Below, one piece after another: positions 8,798 to 17,777 of a DNA stretch of 54,706 nucleotides (position 1 is its first letter; every line of letters starts with the position of its first letter). Position numbers and translations under genes: made by a program. The stretch lies in contig CASEFZ010000100.1 of the NCBI GenBank assembly GCA_949287395.1, positions 1-54,706 on the forward strand, read 5' to 3'. The notes beneath the pieces were generated by a model. That model was not told where the DNA came from. It searched no databases and saw nothing but the letters and a program-made list of their open reading frames with translations. This stretch comes from an uncultured Verrucomicrobiota bacterium. Lineage in GTDB: Bacteria > Verrucomicrobiota > Verrucomicrobiia > Opitutales > Intestinicryptomonadaceae.

Positions 8798-11221
8798 TCA
8801 TTTAACTTCCTCTAACACAAAGTCAGAATTAAAAGCCTCCCCAAAGGGGACCTTTTTGCCGGCAGCCAAGAGCCTTGTCTTCCTTTCGACGCCAATCCTT
8901 AACGACCCCCCAACAAATATATTGTAGAAGCCTTCGTACATCTCTATGTCGCCGCTCTTGTTATAGGCGCCAACTTTTTCCGAATCAATTTCTGCGGACA
9001 CGCGTTTTGTCTCGCCGGCTTTCAAGTGTACTCTCTCAAATGCGAAAAGCTGCCTCCACGGTCTTTGGACAGGCGAAGACAAAGCTGAAATGTAAAATTG
9101 GACAACTTCGTCACCATCCATACCCCCGGTATTTGTGACATTCACATATATTTTTTTGCCATCTATTTTTAGGTCAGAATATTTAAACTTTGTGTAGCTT
9201 AAACCGAATCCAAATTCCAGCAGCGGAACCGCAGGGCCGTCAAAATAACCAAATTTTTTTCTGTCGCACTTCGAGGCGTAATACACCGGCATTTGGCCCC
9301 TTCTTTCAGGTATGGAAACAGAAAGTCTCCCCGCCGGATTGTACTCTCCGAACAAGATTTCCGCCACGGCCCTTCCGCCCATTTCTCCGGGATACCAAGC
9401 CATCAAAAAGGCCCCGCAATTTTCAAACGCCGCATTCAGTAAAAGCGGCCTTCCCTGTATTCCCACACAAACGATTGGTTTGCCCAAACTTTTCAATTTT
9501 CCCAAAAGCTCCATCTGTCTGCCGGAATACTCGAGCATAATACTGTCTGTGCCCTCTCCACAATCCTTGTCGGAATCTCCGTCAGAAAGAATATCTGTAA
9601 CTGCTGCGCCCGTAAGAGGATCGGTCTTTATGTCGCCAAACCTGGTACTTGATCCTCCTGCCACAAATACTATTACTTCGGCATTTTTCGCAGCGTCGAT
9701 CGCCTCTTTGAAGCCGTCGGTACTCTTAGAGCGCACAGAACAGCCTTTGGCGTATACCACCTTGGCCTGAGGGTTGCGTTGTTTCAGCAATTCTTTAAGG
9801 CCATCAAAAACTGTAATTATGTCTTCGCGCCCCTGATTGGAAGTATAATCTCCCAATTGATTCATGGGGTTGTCGGCATTCGGGCCTATTACCGCAATCG
9901 CAGAATATTTACCCGCATCCAAGGGCAACAAACCGTCGTTTTTTAACAACACGCAACCCTCCCTTGCCGCCTGAAGCGCCAAATCTTTGTGATATTTATT
10001 TCTCAAGACTTTCTCCGGGTTCAATTCCCTGTTGTCATTTGAAAGGCAGCCGGCATAAGACTTTACAGTCAGAACCCTTGTGGCGGCGAGATCCAAGTCA
10101 TCATCGGAAATCAAGCCCAAATTATACGCCTCTTTGTAGTAATATCCACAATCTGAACTTTTCTCGTGCCCCGAATCAGAATCGCAACCAGATTTCAACG
10201 AGTACGCAGCCGTTTCCGCTATTGAAGCCCCCATTCCCCTATTGTGCATCATAGGTATAACCCCACCGTCTGCAGTCAAATATCCCTTAAAACCCAACTT
10301 ACCCCTGAGAATGTCTGTAAGCAAAAGTTTGCTGGCCGACGCATGCTGGCCGTCTACATCGTGATAGGTTGGCATTATGCACTGCTGTGCTCCCGCATCT
10401 ATTGCGTACTTAAAAGGCCTTAGATGCGTGTTCCACAATTCCCTCAACCCGACGGAAACATTCCAAGTATTTAAACCACCTTCCGAAGCGCCGCCGCCAA
10501 CAAAATGCTTTAAAGTTGGAAATGTCTTCCCGGCTAATATGCCTCTTACATATTGCCTTCCCAATTCCGACACAAGATAGGAATCCTCTCCAAAGCATTC
10601 CTCAACTCTCGACCATCTGGGATCCCTGACAACATCCAATACAGGCGAATACACCGAATGTATCCCACATGCATAAGCCTCCTCTGAAACAGCCTTTGCT
10701 ATTTTATATGCCAATTCCTTATTGAATGTGGAACCAATTGATAAATTTACCGGGAACACCGTTGCCCCAATCGCGCACAAGCCGTGCGGCGCCTCTTCCA
10801 CAAAGAGCGTCCCTATCCCGAACCGAGATGCCGATTTGTACTCATCTTGAAACAAATTAACCGCCTGGTTGACCCTCTCAAGAGTTATCCCATTCGACGA
10901 ATTCCTATTCGCCCACCAATCTGCTCTTAATAATCCGTATACTGTACCGTGGCCAATTTTTTTAATTGATGACTTGTACTCGTCAACAAGCGCAATATTG
11001 CCGTTTTTATCAACGGAATATGCATTAAATCCGCGTGCCTTGCATAATTGTCCAATCTTTTCATCAGGCGTCATTTTTGACACCAGGCGTTTTGCTATGG
11101 AAATATGCTCCTCCAATGATGAAGCGGTTGAGTCTTCGGAGAGGATAAGATTGGAAGAAAGGCATACAAGTGCCGTCAATAACACTCTGCGAATTGATGT
11201 GTTAATCTGAAAATAAGCCAT
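8798..11221 (-). CDS. Exported glycoside hydrolase family 3 beta-glycosidase
   Basis: An 807-residue enzyme with an N-terminal signal peptide. The GH3 catalytic barrel shows VEEAPHG, SPVLDVVRDPRWSRVEECFGED, the substrate-binding LKHF (about residue 239) and the nucleophile Asp318 in LTADGG. That motif differs from the common SDW form. A GH3 C-terminal alpha/beta domain (AVIGPNAD, VVYAKGCSV, VVFVAGGSS) and a fibronectin-III-like domain (LLEFGFGLSYTKFKYSDL) follow. Order and length agree with beta-glucosidases and beta-xylosidases of the BglX type. It probably releases monosaccharides from oligosaccharides in the periplasm; the exact sugar is not readable. No linked polysaccharide-utilisation transporter is present. 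Confidence 0.9.
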   Translation of the reverse strand: MAYFQINTSIRRVLLTALVCLSSNLILSEDSTASSLEEHISIAKRLVSKMTPDEKIGQLCKARGFNAYSVDKNGNIALVDEYKSSIKKIGHGTVYGLLRADWWANRNSSNGITLERVNQAVNLFQDEYKSASRFGIGTLFVEEAPHGLCAIGATVFPVNLSIGSTFNKELAYKIAKAVSEEAYACGIHSVYSPVLDVVRDPRWSRVEECFGEDSYLVSELGRQYVRGILAGKTFPTLKHFVGGGASEGGLNTWNVSVGLRELWNTHLRPFKYAIDAGAQQCIMPTYHDVDGQHASASKLLLTDILRGKLGFKGYLTADGGVIPMMHNRGMGASIAETAAYSLKSGCDSDSGHEKSSDCGYYYKEAYNLGLISDDDLDLAATRVLTVKSYAGCLSNDNRELNPEKVLRNKYHKDLALQAAREGCVLLKNDGLLPLDAGKYSAIAVIGPNADNPMNQLGDYTSNQGREDIITVFDGLKELLKQRNPQAKVVYAKGCSVRSKSTDGFKEAIDAAKNAEVIVFVAGGSSTRFGDIKTDPLTGAAVTDILSDGDSDKDCGEGTDSIMLEYSGRQMELLGKLKSLGKPIVCVGIQGRPLLLNAAFENCGAFLMAWYPGEMGGRAVAEILFGEYNPAGRLSVSIPERRGQMPVYYASKCDRKKFGYFDGPAVPLLEFGFGLSYTKFKYSDLKIDGKKIYVNVTNTGGMDGDEVVQFYISALSSPVQRPWRQLFAFERVHLKAGETKRVSAEIDSEKVGAYNKSGDIEMYEGFYNIFVGGSLRIGVERKTRLLAAGKKVPFGEAFNSDFVLEEVK

Positions 11222-11716
11222 AGTTTAAATCCGTTTAAAAGTAAAAGCTGCACGTGTGAGAAACCGAAACATATTGGTAATGACGCACAAACTTTTTTAA
11301 AGTTAAAAAGTTGCATTTTTTCTCAATTGAAGTTTGCAAACGGTACATGCGGCAAGTTCCGGCAACTGCCATTTGCATCCACGAGAATTTTCTTCGTTTG
11401 TATCGCTGTACGAAAAAAGCGAGTCAATTAGGAAGGGATTTAGACATTTTGCGCATGCGCAATTTAATGTATTTCCTAAACGCAATTCCGCGAATAGAGC
11501 CTTTTAATTGCTTTCTGCACAATGCACAGCACTGCTTTCGTGCATTATTTTACAATGTTAAAAGGGATAGCCTATCTGCATCTCCGCCACAAGCTTACCC
11601 AATAGGCACAAATCGAGTTTTAATAGCAAATCCAAAAAATTTTCATTAAGACATTTCCCGGCTTTATAATGCGCGCCCAAAACAGGGGGCGCTGCAACAA
11701 ACTCTTGCAAAGAGCG
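11222..11716. other. Non-coding gap
   Basis: AT-rich upstream region of the GH3 gene, extending to the end of the next leftward gene. Short ORFs on both strands lack start signals and family resemblance. A GCGCCC/GGGCGC inverted repeat near 11670-11695 has no T-tract, so I do not call a terminator. Confidence 0.45.
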
Positions 11717-12379
11717 TTAACCTTGTTCGCGCTCCACAACCAGCAAAACGTAGAAAGCCCGCTTCAATTTATTCTTGTTCTCCATCCCCGCCCCATTTTT
11801 GTCGGCTGACGAACACTGTCCTGATAGAATGTGAGCCTTCCCCAGCTTCACAAGCAGGGTTGTGTTGACAGAATGTGTTGCGTACACAGGAAGATAAGAA
11901 TCTTCACTATCTACTGCGCCTTTACTCTTGGAAATCAGCATTTGCGATTTTTTGTAAAAACCGGTCAGAAGAGTGTCCGAAAAATCAATCTTCGCAATAA
12001 CTTCGTCTGCTTCTTCCCGAAGTATGAGCGTTATCGAAGACTTTATTCCCGTCATTTCAAGTTTCGATTCGTCTATTTTCCCCACCAAGTTTTTCGGTAT
12101 TTCATGCCGCCTCATATATGACGATACAGATTTCCCCATAACCCCGTCTTTTTGAATCGATACTTTTTGCGTAATAATTTTATCCGCAGCGCTTTTACAA
12201 TTTTTTTCGAGATACTGCTGAAGTTCCTGCCTCGGCAAATTCAAGAGAGGGTCTTCCCCAGAGCCGGATTTGTTGAAAATATAAATGCCCACATTGTAGT
12301 ACGCCGGCCCCAAAGATTCTGAGAAGCATAGGCTGCCGCATAAGGCAAAAAGCGATATTAAAAGCATTTTTAACTTCAT
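11717..12379 (-). CDS. Secreted protein of unknown function
   Basis: A 220-residue protein when started at the ATG at 12379, which begins a good signal peptide (MKLKMLLISLFALCGSLCFS). A TTG 36 bases upstream is less likely. The mature part starts AYYNVGIYIFNKSGSGEDP and alternates charged helices with beta-strands. It has no motif I recognise. It is leftward, transcribed away from the Tat FAD oxidoreductase gene with 174 bases between their starts. Export to the periplasm or outer membrane is the only supported statement. Confidence 0.6.
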   Translation of the reverse strand: MKLKMLLISLFALCGSLCFSESLGPAYYNVGIYIFNKSGSGEDPLLNLPRQELQQYLEKNCKSAADKIITQKVSIQKDGVMGKSVSSYMRRHEIPKNLVGKIDESKLEMTGIKSSITLILREEADEVIAKIDFSDTLLTGFYKKSQMLISKSKGAVDSEDSYLPVYATHSVNTTLLVKLGKAHILSGQCSSADKNGAGMENKNKLKRAFYVLLVVEREQG

Positions 12380-12477
12380 AACACGTCCTTTTGGTCGAAT
12401 CCAGAAACAACGCAACCTGTTCTGTTTAAAATATTGCCTAATGTCAATCTATTTCCCGTTTTTACGGGCGAAAGCTG

Positions 12478-12506
12478 TTGACAAGAACTTCCCGCATTTG
12501 ATAGAG
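12478..12506 (+). promoter_or_regulatory. Weak promoter candidate for the FAD oxidoreductase
   Basis: A perfect TTGACA at 12478-12483 is followed after 17 bases by a poor -10 (ATAGAG). It lies about 50 bases before the start at 12554. Confidence 0.3.
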
Positions 12507-12553
12507 TTATGGCGGTGACATCAGTTTTTTTCGCGTGAACTTAAAGCTGTTTT

Positions 12554-14524
12554 ATGAAAATAAAAAAAATAAACAGAAGAGAATTTATAGAGGCGTCAAC
12601 ACTGTCGCTGCTTGGATATTCCATGATGGTATCTGTTCCGGCGGAGGTTTCCGCGAAAAGCAAGGCGGCTGTAAGCGAACAATCTAAACTTATAGATGCC
12701 GTTTTGGAAGGGGCGAAATACGACGACTCTTCCGAGCCGAACATGCGCAAGGTGGCTCTCGAATGCGATGTTTTGGTTTGCGGCGCGGGCATGGCGGGAA
12801 TTTGCGCTGCCATAGCCGCAGCGCGCAACGGTGCAAAGACCATTCTCATAAACGACCGCTCCCGCATGGGGGGCAACGCCAGCAGCGAAATAAAAATGCA
12901 CCCCCTTGGCATAAACAGCCAAAAATACGGATTTAGGGAAGCGGGGGTACTGGAAGAGCTTTTATTGGAAAACGCCGTCAACAACCCGCAAAACTCGTGG
13001 GACGTTTGGGATGTAATGCTCTACGACAAATGCGTTTCCGAGCCAAACCTCACCCTAATTCTCGATACGGCAGTTTATATGGCGCAGAAAGCCGAAAATA
13101 AGATAGAATACGCCTACGCGCGCTGCGACAAGTCTCTGACCATATACAAAATAAAGGCCAAAGTTTTTATAGATTGCACGGGGGATTCGCGCCTGGGCAT
13201 GGAAGCTGGGGCCGAACTTATGCATGGGCGGGACGGCTCGGAAAAATACGGGGAAAACGAGGTTGTCCAGACATACCCGATAGGCGGCCTTTTGTGTTCG
13301 TCAATAATGTACACGACAAAAAACATGGGGCGCCCCGTCCCGTTCAAGGCGCCGCCTTGGGCGGTAAAAGTTACCCCGGAAATGCTGAAGTACCGCAACC
13401 CCCGCAAGAACGGATTCGCCTACGGCTACTGGTTCATATCCCATGGCGGGCTTGCCGACACAATAAGAGACAACGAGGTCATACGATTTGAATTGCTATC
13501 AATCGTAATGGGCCTGTGGGACTATATTAAGAACAGCGGAGAATTTCCCGAGGCAGACAATCTGGCTCTGGACAGCATTGGCATGATTCCCGGCAGGCGC
13601 GACAGCTATAGAATAATGGGCCTCTCCCTCTTTAGCCAGCACGACATAAGGGGAAAATGGCGCGAGCGCCCGGACCAGATAGGAACCATAGGCTGGAAGC
13701 TTGAGGACCAACCATCAACCGGTTTTTACGCCTCGGACGACCACCCCGCAATGCCTGTTAAGGTTGAAACGCTTCCCTTCAATATTCCGCTTTCCATTTT
13801 GATATCCGGGAAAATTGAAAACCTGATGATGGCCGGGCGCAACATAAGCTGTACCCACCTTGCCTTTTCCTGCACCCGTGTCATGAAGAGCGCTGCGGTT
13901 GCCGGGCAGGCCGCCGGAACGGCGGCGGCCGTGGCCGCAAAGAATTCTGTTTTCCCAAAGGCAATTTTAAGCAGCAAAAGTCTCTTAAAGCAGGTTCAGC
14001 AAACCCTTCTGCGCGACGGGCAAGTTATAGTGGGGCTGGCAAACGACGACCCCGAAGACATTGCGCGCAAAGCTAAAATATCGGCCTCGCACTGCGCGAT
14101 GGAGACGTCTGCGGAAAACGTATTAAACGGGGCTGTGTACGACTGGCTTGGCAAAACCGGCAACCGCTGGATTGCCCCAATATCTGAAAAGCCCTGGCTG
14201 AAGCTTGAATGGGATTCGCCCAAGCGGGTATCGAAAATAATATTAAATCTCGATAGCGGCTATAGGCACCTGACAATGACAACCGAAGAGGCCCAGGTTG
14301 ACAAGGTGCTTCGCGCGCCCCAGCCGGAAACATTGGCAGACTTTAATATCGTGGGCATATTACCGGACGGAACCGAAAAAAGGCTCGTTGAGCAAAGGGG
14401 AAACTACCAAAAACAGAGGGTGTTCAACATAAGTCCCGCTGAAATTTCCGCCCTGCGCCTGGATTGCCTGAAAACCAATTCCGACCAATTCGCGCGAGTG
14501 TTCGCCCTGCGCTGTTATTCGTAA
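12554..14524 (+). CDS. Tat-exported FAD-dependent oxidoreductase with discoidin-like tail
   Basis: A 656-residue protein. The N-terminus has a twin-arginine signal (NRREFIEAS followed by a hydrophobic segment). Residues 72-90 form the dinucleotide-binding fold (VLVCGAGMAGICAAIAAA), followed by GGNASSEI, typical of the FAD_oxidored family (PF12831). FIDCTGDSRLG and a C-terminal FAD-contact segment (NLMMAGRNISCTHLAF, then AAVAGQAAGTAAAVAA) complete the flavoprotein. The last 130 residues (KPWLKLEWDSPKRVSKIILNLDSG) resemble an F5/8-type carbohydrate-binding beta-sandwich. Such proteins are common in Verrucomicrobia and Planctomycetes and probably oxidise sugar-like substrates in the periplasm. 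Substrate and electron acceptor are unknown. A terminator follows. Confidence 0.85.
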   Translation: MKIKKINRREFIEASTLSLLGYSMMVSVPAEVSAKSKAAVSEQSKLIDAVLEGAKYDDSSEPNMRKVALECDVLVCGAGMAGICAAIAAARNGAKTILINDRSRMGGNASSEIKMHPLGINSQKYGFREAGVLEELLLENAVNNPQNSWDVWDVMLYDKCVSEPNLTLILDTAVYMAQKAENKIEYAYARCDKSLTIYKIKAKVFIDCTGDSRLGMEAGAELMHGRDGSEKYGENEVVQTYPIGGLLCSSIMYTTKNMGRPVPFKAPPWAVKVTPEMLKYRNPRKNGFAYGYWFISHGGLADTIRDNEVIRFELLSIVMGLWDYIKNSGEFPEADNLALDSIGMIPGRRDSYRIMGLSLFSQHDIRGKWRERPDQIGTIGWKLEDQPSTGFYASDDHPAMPVKVETLPFNIPLSILISGKIENLMMAGRNISCTHLAFSCTRVMKSAAVAGQAAGTAAAVAAKNSVFPKAILSSKSLLKQVQQTLLRDGQVIVGLANDDPEDIARKAKISASHCAMETSAENVLNGAVYDWLGKTGNRWIAPISEKPWLKLEWDSPKRVSKIILNLDSGYRHLTMTTEEAQVDKVLRAPQPETLADFNIVGILPDGTEKRLVEQRGNYQKQRVFNISPAEISALRLDCLKTNSDQFARVFALRCYS

Positions 14525-14574
14525 AGTTCCACATTAGCGGTTCTGCGGAAAACTTCCGGCAAAGTTAAAACTTT

Positions 14575-14603
14575 AAGCCCGAAAAATTTTCGGGCTTTTT
14601 TTT
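14575..14603 (+). terminator. Rho-independent terminator after FAD oxidoreductase
   Basis: AAGCCCGAAAA pairs with TTTTCGGGCTT, followed by a run of T residues. It lies about 50 bases after the stop. Confidence 0.85.
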
Positions 14604-14639
14604 GAAACTTTTTAAATTGCGCGGTGTGGACGATATATT

Positions 14640-14657
14640 AGTTTATGAATCTAAACT
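14640..14657. promoter_or_regulatory. Inverted repeat upstream of marR, candidate autoregulatory operator
   Basis: AGTTTA-TGAATC-TAAACT is a perfect 6-bp inverted repeat, 45 bases before the likely marR start. A TTGACA at 14666-14671 lies just downstream. MarR repressors often bind such palindromes in their own promoters; binding here is inferred. Confidence 0.4.
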
Positions 14658-14702
14658 TTTTCATATTGACAACGGCCTTTGGAAATATTTTACCAAACCG
14701 AA

Positions 14703-15170
14703 ATGAGCAAATGGAAATCGATGGGGGAAGAATCTTGCGAAGAGTCTATTTTGGAGCTGTTAAACGAGTGCACCGACAAAATGAGGCGTTATGTAGCCTA
14801 TAAAGACAAGCACAGGCTTCACGGCCTCTCGATAAGCCAGGCGGAGATATTGCACTACATTGCCGCAAGGAAATCCGAAGTTATGTTCGCAGAGCTGATT
14901 GAGAGGTTCAAAATATCAAAGAGCCTTGCGTCTCAATCGGTGAGCCGTCTAATTGTGCGCGGATACATAAGGAAGGCCCGCGCGGAAGACGACGCCAGAA
15001 ATATTGTCATATACCCGACAAAAAAACTGAAGAAGTTTCATTCCGAATTAAAAGATGTTGAAAGGCGCTATCTGTTTGCGGCGCTAAAAGAACTTTCTTC
15101 GCGCCAGATGCGGGATCTGCTGAACATATTAACCAAGCTGAATACACATTTTGATAGGAGCTTTGTATGA
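14703..15170 (+). CDS. MarR-family transcriptional regulator
   Basis: A 155-residue winged-helix protein. The helix-turn-helix region (ISQAEILHYIAARKSEVMFAELIERFKISKSLASQSVSRLIVRGYI) and the wing (KARAEDDARNIVIYPT) fit the MarR family, and dimerisation helices flank them. I prefer the ATG at 14703. A TTG at 14679 and an ATG at 14721 are alternatives, and none has a strong ribosome-binding site. Its stop overlaps the start of a broken efflux adaptor (ATGA at 15167-15170). That coupling is typical of a repressor leading its own efflux operon. The operon has since lost its pump, so the regulator may now be an orphan. Confidence 0.8.
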   Translation: MSKWKSMGEESCEESILELLNECTDKMRRYVAYKDKHRLHGLSISQAEILHYIAARKSEVMFAELIERFKISKSLASQSVSRLIVRGYIRKARAEDDARNIVIYPTKKLKKFHSELKDVERRYLFAALKELSSRQMRDLLNILTKLNTHFDRSFV

Positions 15171-15447
15171 TATTAACGAATACAAACATTCGCATATTGT
15201 TATTATTATTTGCCACGACGGCTGCATTCCAGGCCTTCTCCGCTCCAGGTGGGCCGTCAGAGAAATCGGCGATATCGGTGCCGGCGGCCACGGCGGTTAT
15301 GGAGGATGAAATAGACGAATACAGGTACACGGGGCGCGTGATTGCGATATCGACAGTGAACATAACCTCCAGGATATCAGCCGACTTGAAATAAATAGGC
15401 TTTTCCGACGGCGACTATGTGGAAAGCGGGCAGTTCATTTTTACCAA
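15167..15447 (+). pseudogene. Truncated RND efflux adaptor (HlyD/AcrA-like) fragment
   Basis: The start overlaps the marR stop. A signal peptide leads into the adaptor N-terminal hallmark YTGRVIAISTVNITSRISADLK. A TAA at 15392-15394 interrupts the frame, but the same frame continues with IGFSDGDYVESGQFIF, which is the start of the lipoyl domain (compare VGFKEGDYVKKGQLLF in relatives). After about 15445 the resemblance ends and the sequence is the 3' end of a gene on the other strand. So the gene carries a nonsense codon and has lost about 75% of its length. No RND pump or channel follows. Confidence 0.75.
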
Positions 15448-15876
15448 AGCCGGGTCTGAAAATGTAATCGGTATGGTCCATTCGCCCTCTTTAGAGCAGT
15501 CGCCAAGGGAAATCTTGAGCTGGACGTCGCTTATTAATATATAGTCGTTCCTGGCAATCTGGTGTTGCAGGCGCTGCCCGTAAATCATAGAAACGTTTTC
15601 CCAAAGCAGTGCACCGTGGGGAAGTACAGATCTTGGAACATCCTTGTATGTTAACGCGCCTTCGAAAAGTTCCTCGTCGGAATCAAGATCTCTTGCGGCA
15701 ACCACAATAGAAACTTTTTCCTCGTCTTTTGCCTCTTTTCTATCGAAGAGAGTCTTGCTAACCACAAAAACTGCGGCAAGTCCCAGTATGACCGACACAA
15801 CCAGGGTATCACGTTTTTCATCCCCGTTTTTTTCATTTAAAACCGCCTTTTTGTCAAACCTTTTCAAAGTTTGCAC
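15415..15876 (-). pseudogene. CpaB-like SAF-domain pilus protein, truncated at the C-terminus
   Basis: A 153-residue reading: a short basic N-terminus, one membrane helix (TLVVSVILGLAAVFVVSK), then a SAF domain (VSIVVAARDLDSDEELFEGALTYKDVPRSVLP, then GQRLQHQIARNDYILISDVQL). This is the layout of Flp/type IV pilus assembly protein CpaB, which is normally about 250-300 residues. The final residues after DPALVKMN come from the complement of the broken efflux adaptor, so the natural C-terminus is missing. No other tad/flp genes are in the window. It may be a remnant left by a deletion or rearrangement, or an assembly artefact. Confidence 0.6.
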
Positions 15877-16472
15877 ACCCCGGTATAACAGGCTTTAACA
15901 GTTTATTTAACACAATGTTCGCAAAAAAAAACGCGGATTGCCACTTGGCCTTTCGCGGCAAAATTTTTCCCGAAAGGTCCTCTCTTCCCATATTAGCTCC
16001 GCGCCAAAATAGGTACACAAAGAAAATACTGCTTTTAACTTCCAAATATTTTTTTGCAAAGGCAGTTGCGACAAATTCCAATCCACCGCTAAAAGACGGA
16101 ACCAAATGCCAGCCGCCAGCCCATCGCATTATAAAATTTTCAAGACAACTGGCTGTAAAGGGACATGTAGATTCCAGACATAAACATTCATGCACAAACG
16201 CCCAAAAGACATGAGCCACCCACAATACCCACCCAATAAAAAATATTTTTCCAGTCCTGCGAAAACAATTCTGACTCCGCCGGCGGAAATTTACAATCTG
16301 TGGAATTCTTTATAATGTGCTTCTAAAATACCAGTGAAACATCAAACGCATTCGCATTGGCACACTTGAAATTTTCAGGGGATAAAAAGTGGTATTTGGC
16401 TTGAATTTTGCCTCTGCCAAGTAGAAAATCCTCCCCGTTGGCCTTTCTTTATATTAAAAATTATTAGACAAT
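15877..16472. other. Non-coding gap
   Basis: About 600 AT-rich bases upstream of the CpaB-like remnant and the next rightward gene. ORFs on either strand are short, lack start signals and show no family features. It may be decayed sequence linked to the neighbouring truncations. Confidence 0.4.
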
Positions 16473-17411
16473 ATGAAACCAAGTATTTATTTATACTTTT
16501 TTTTGGTGCTGTTTTCATGCAACTTTTCTGTGGCAAAGGAACTATTGAGGGATCCCGCATTTGAAAACGGTTTTACATTGTCCGCGGTAAATACCGATAG
16601 AAAGCCGCTGTGGGTAAAGAACATATTTGTCAAAGATGACCGTTCAAAACCTGTATGGAAATTGGCCCAATGGGGCACAAAGTTCGATCTAAACGAAGCA
16701 AAACAACTATCCTCAAACGGAAACTATTCCTGTTTCAACCAGGCAAAAAAAGTGTCGCTTGAAAACATTAACGGAGAAAAAACTTTGACCTTCTATGTGG
16801 ACGGAGAGCGCGAATTCTCCGGGCGGGCGCGGAAACGCGGGGAGTATTGGCCCCACATGTTCCTGAAGCAGGATTTCTCGCCGCTTGTTAAGCTAAACAA
16901 AATAGAATCCTTCCAACTTCGCTTCGACATAAAAATAGGCCTTTCTGAAAATATGGATCCGTCAAAAACCGACCCAAAGCTTCACACGGCCCAATATGTA
17001 ATGTATCTGATTCTCCAAGACAGAACAAAAGGTTCTGAAGGTTTTGGCGATTATATATGGTTCGGCATACCGGTTTTTGACGCGCGCTACGAATTCCCGA
17101 AAGAACACCTTGCAAAAGACTCCGGCAAGGCAGACTCCACAAAAAAGTTTATATACGTTAGAGACGGACGTGCCTTTTGGAAGGATCCCCTAAAAGACGG
17201 AAAGTGGCATAATTTCAATTTAGATATTTTGCCCGAAATGAAAAAGGCTGTCGCTATGGCAAAAAAGATGGGATTCCTCAAAAAATCCAAATTTGAAGAC
17301 ATAGTGATTGCGTCCATGTCCACCGGCTGGGAGGTAAGCGGTTCCTATGTTGCCCAATCTTCAATAAAAAACATATCAATGGATTTTACCTACGCCAACG
17401 AAAACAATTAG
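16473..17411 (+). CDS. Secreted protein of unknown function
   Basis: A 312-residue protein with a signal peptide (MKPSIYLYFFLVLFSCNFSVA). The mature chain is rich in aromatic residues and beta-strand patterns (LLRDPAFENGF, ENINGEKTLTFYVDG, FQLRFDIKIG, YIWFGIPVFDARYEF, WHNFNLDILPEMKKAV). This is reminiscent of jelly-roll carbohydrate-binding or polysaccharide-lyase-like folds in Verrucomicrobia and Planctomycetes. I see no catalytic signature. It is monocistronic. A role at the cell surface or in polysaccharide handling is a guess from composition. Confidence 0.65.
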   Translation: MKPSIYLYFFLVLFSCNFSVAKELLRDPAFENGFTLSAVNTDRKPLWVKNIFVKDDRSKPVWKLAQWGTKFDLNEAKQLSSNGNYSCFNQAKKVSLENINGEKTLTFYVDGEREFSGRARKRGEYWPHMFLKQDFSPLVKLNKIESFQLRFDIKIGLSENMDPSKTDPKLHTAQYVMYLILQDRTKGSEGFGDYIWFGIPVFDARYEFPKEHLAKDSGKADSTKKFIYVRDGRAFWKDPLKDGKWHNFNLDILPEMKKAVAMAKKMGFLKKSKFEDIVIASMSTGWEVSGSYVAQSSIKNISMDFTYANENN

Positions 17412-17719
17412 CACAACCTGCCACAATATGCGCTCCAAATAAAAATCCGCCGTGCGAAACGCACAAGTTACGCGCAAGTTTTTTTAGCGCGCTTTGCCTT
17501 ATTCAAAACAAATAAAAAAAATTCCCGCAGAGCAAAAGCCCGCACCCCAAACTTCCCTGCTAATTATCAAAATAGGCGGGCCGCGCAGGTATGATTTGCA
17601 AAATATTTTTCTAACAATGTGCCCGCGCAAAATATAAATGCCCTTTTTTATAAGCGGAGCACGCTCCTATCTCCAGGCCTCGTTGTAGCAATAAGCAACA
17701 AACACGCAGTCCAAAAGTG
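17412..17719. other. Non-coding gap between convergent genes
   Basis: Holds short GC-rich inverted repeats (for example GTGCG/CGCAC near 17455) but no clear T-tract terminator for the rightward gene and no credible ORF. Confidence 0.4.
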
Positions 17720-17751
17720 CAAAAAAAGCGGCGCAAACACTTCGCGCCGCT
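17720..17751 (-). terminator. Rho-independent terminator after PEP-CTERM gene
   Basis: Read on the minus strand, AGCGGCGC pairs with GCGCCGCT and is followed by seven T residues, 27 bases beyond the stop of the gene at 17778. Confidence 0.85.
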
Positions 17752-17777
17752 CCGTAGGAAATTTTTAGGCCGCTCGG

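Noticed and set aside
11311..11649. Rightward ORF of 112 codons upstream of the GH3 gene
   Set aside because: No ribosome-binding site, family motif or coherent structure; it lies in AT-rich upstream DNA.
11670..11695. GCGCCC/GGGCGC inverted repeat as a terminator
   Set aside because: No T-tract on either strand.
15854..16225. Leftward ORF of 123 codons overlapping the start of the CpaB-like remnant
   Set aside because: No start signal, composition unlike a protein, and no recognisable family; it overlaps the CpaB-like start by 23 bases.
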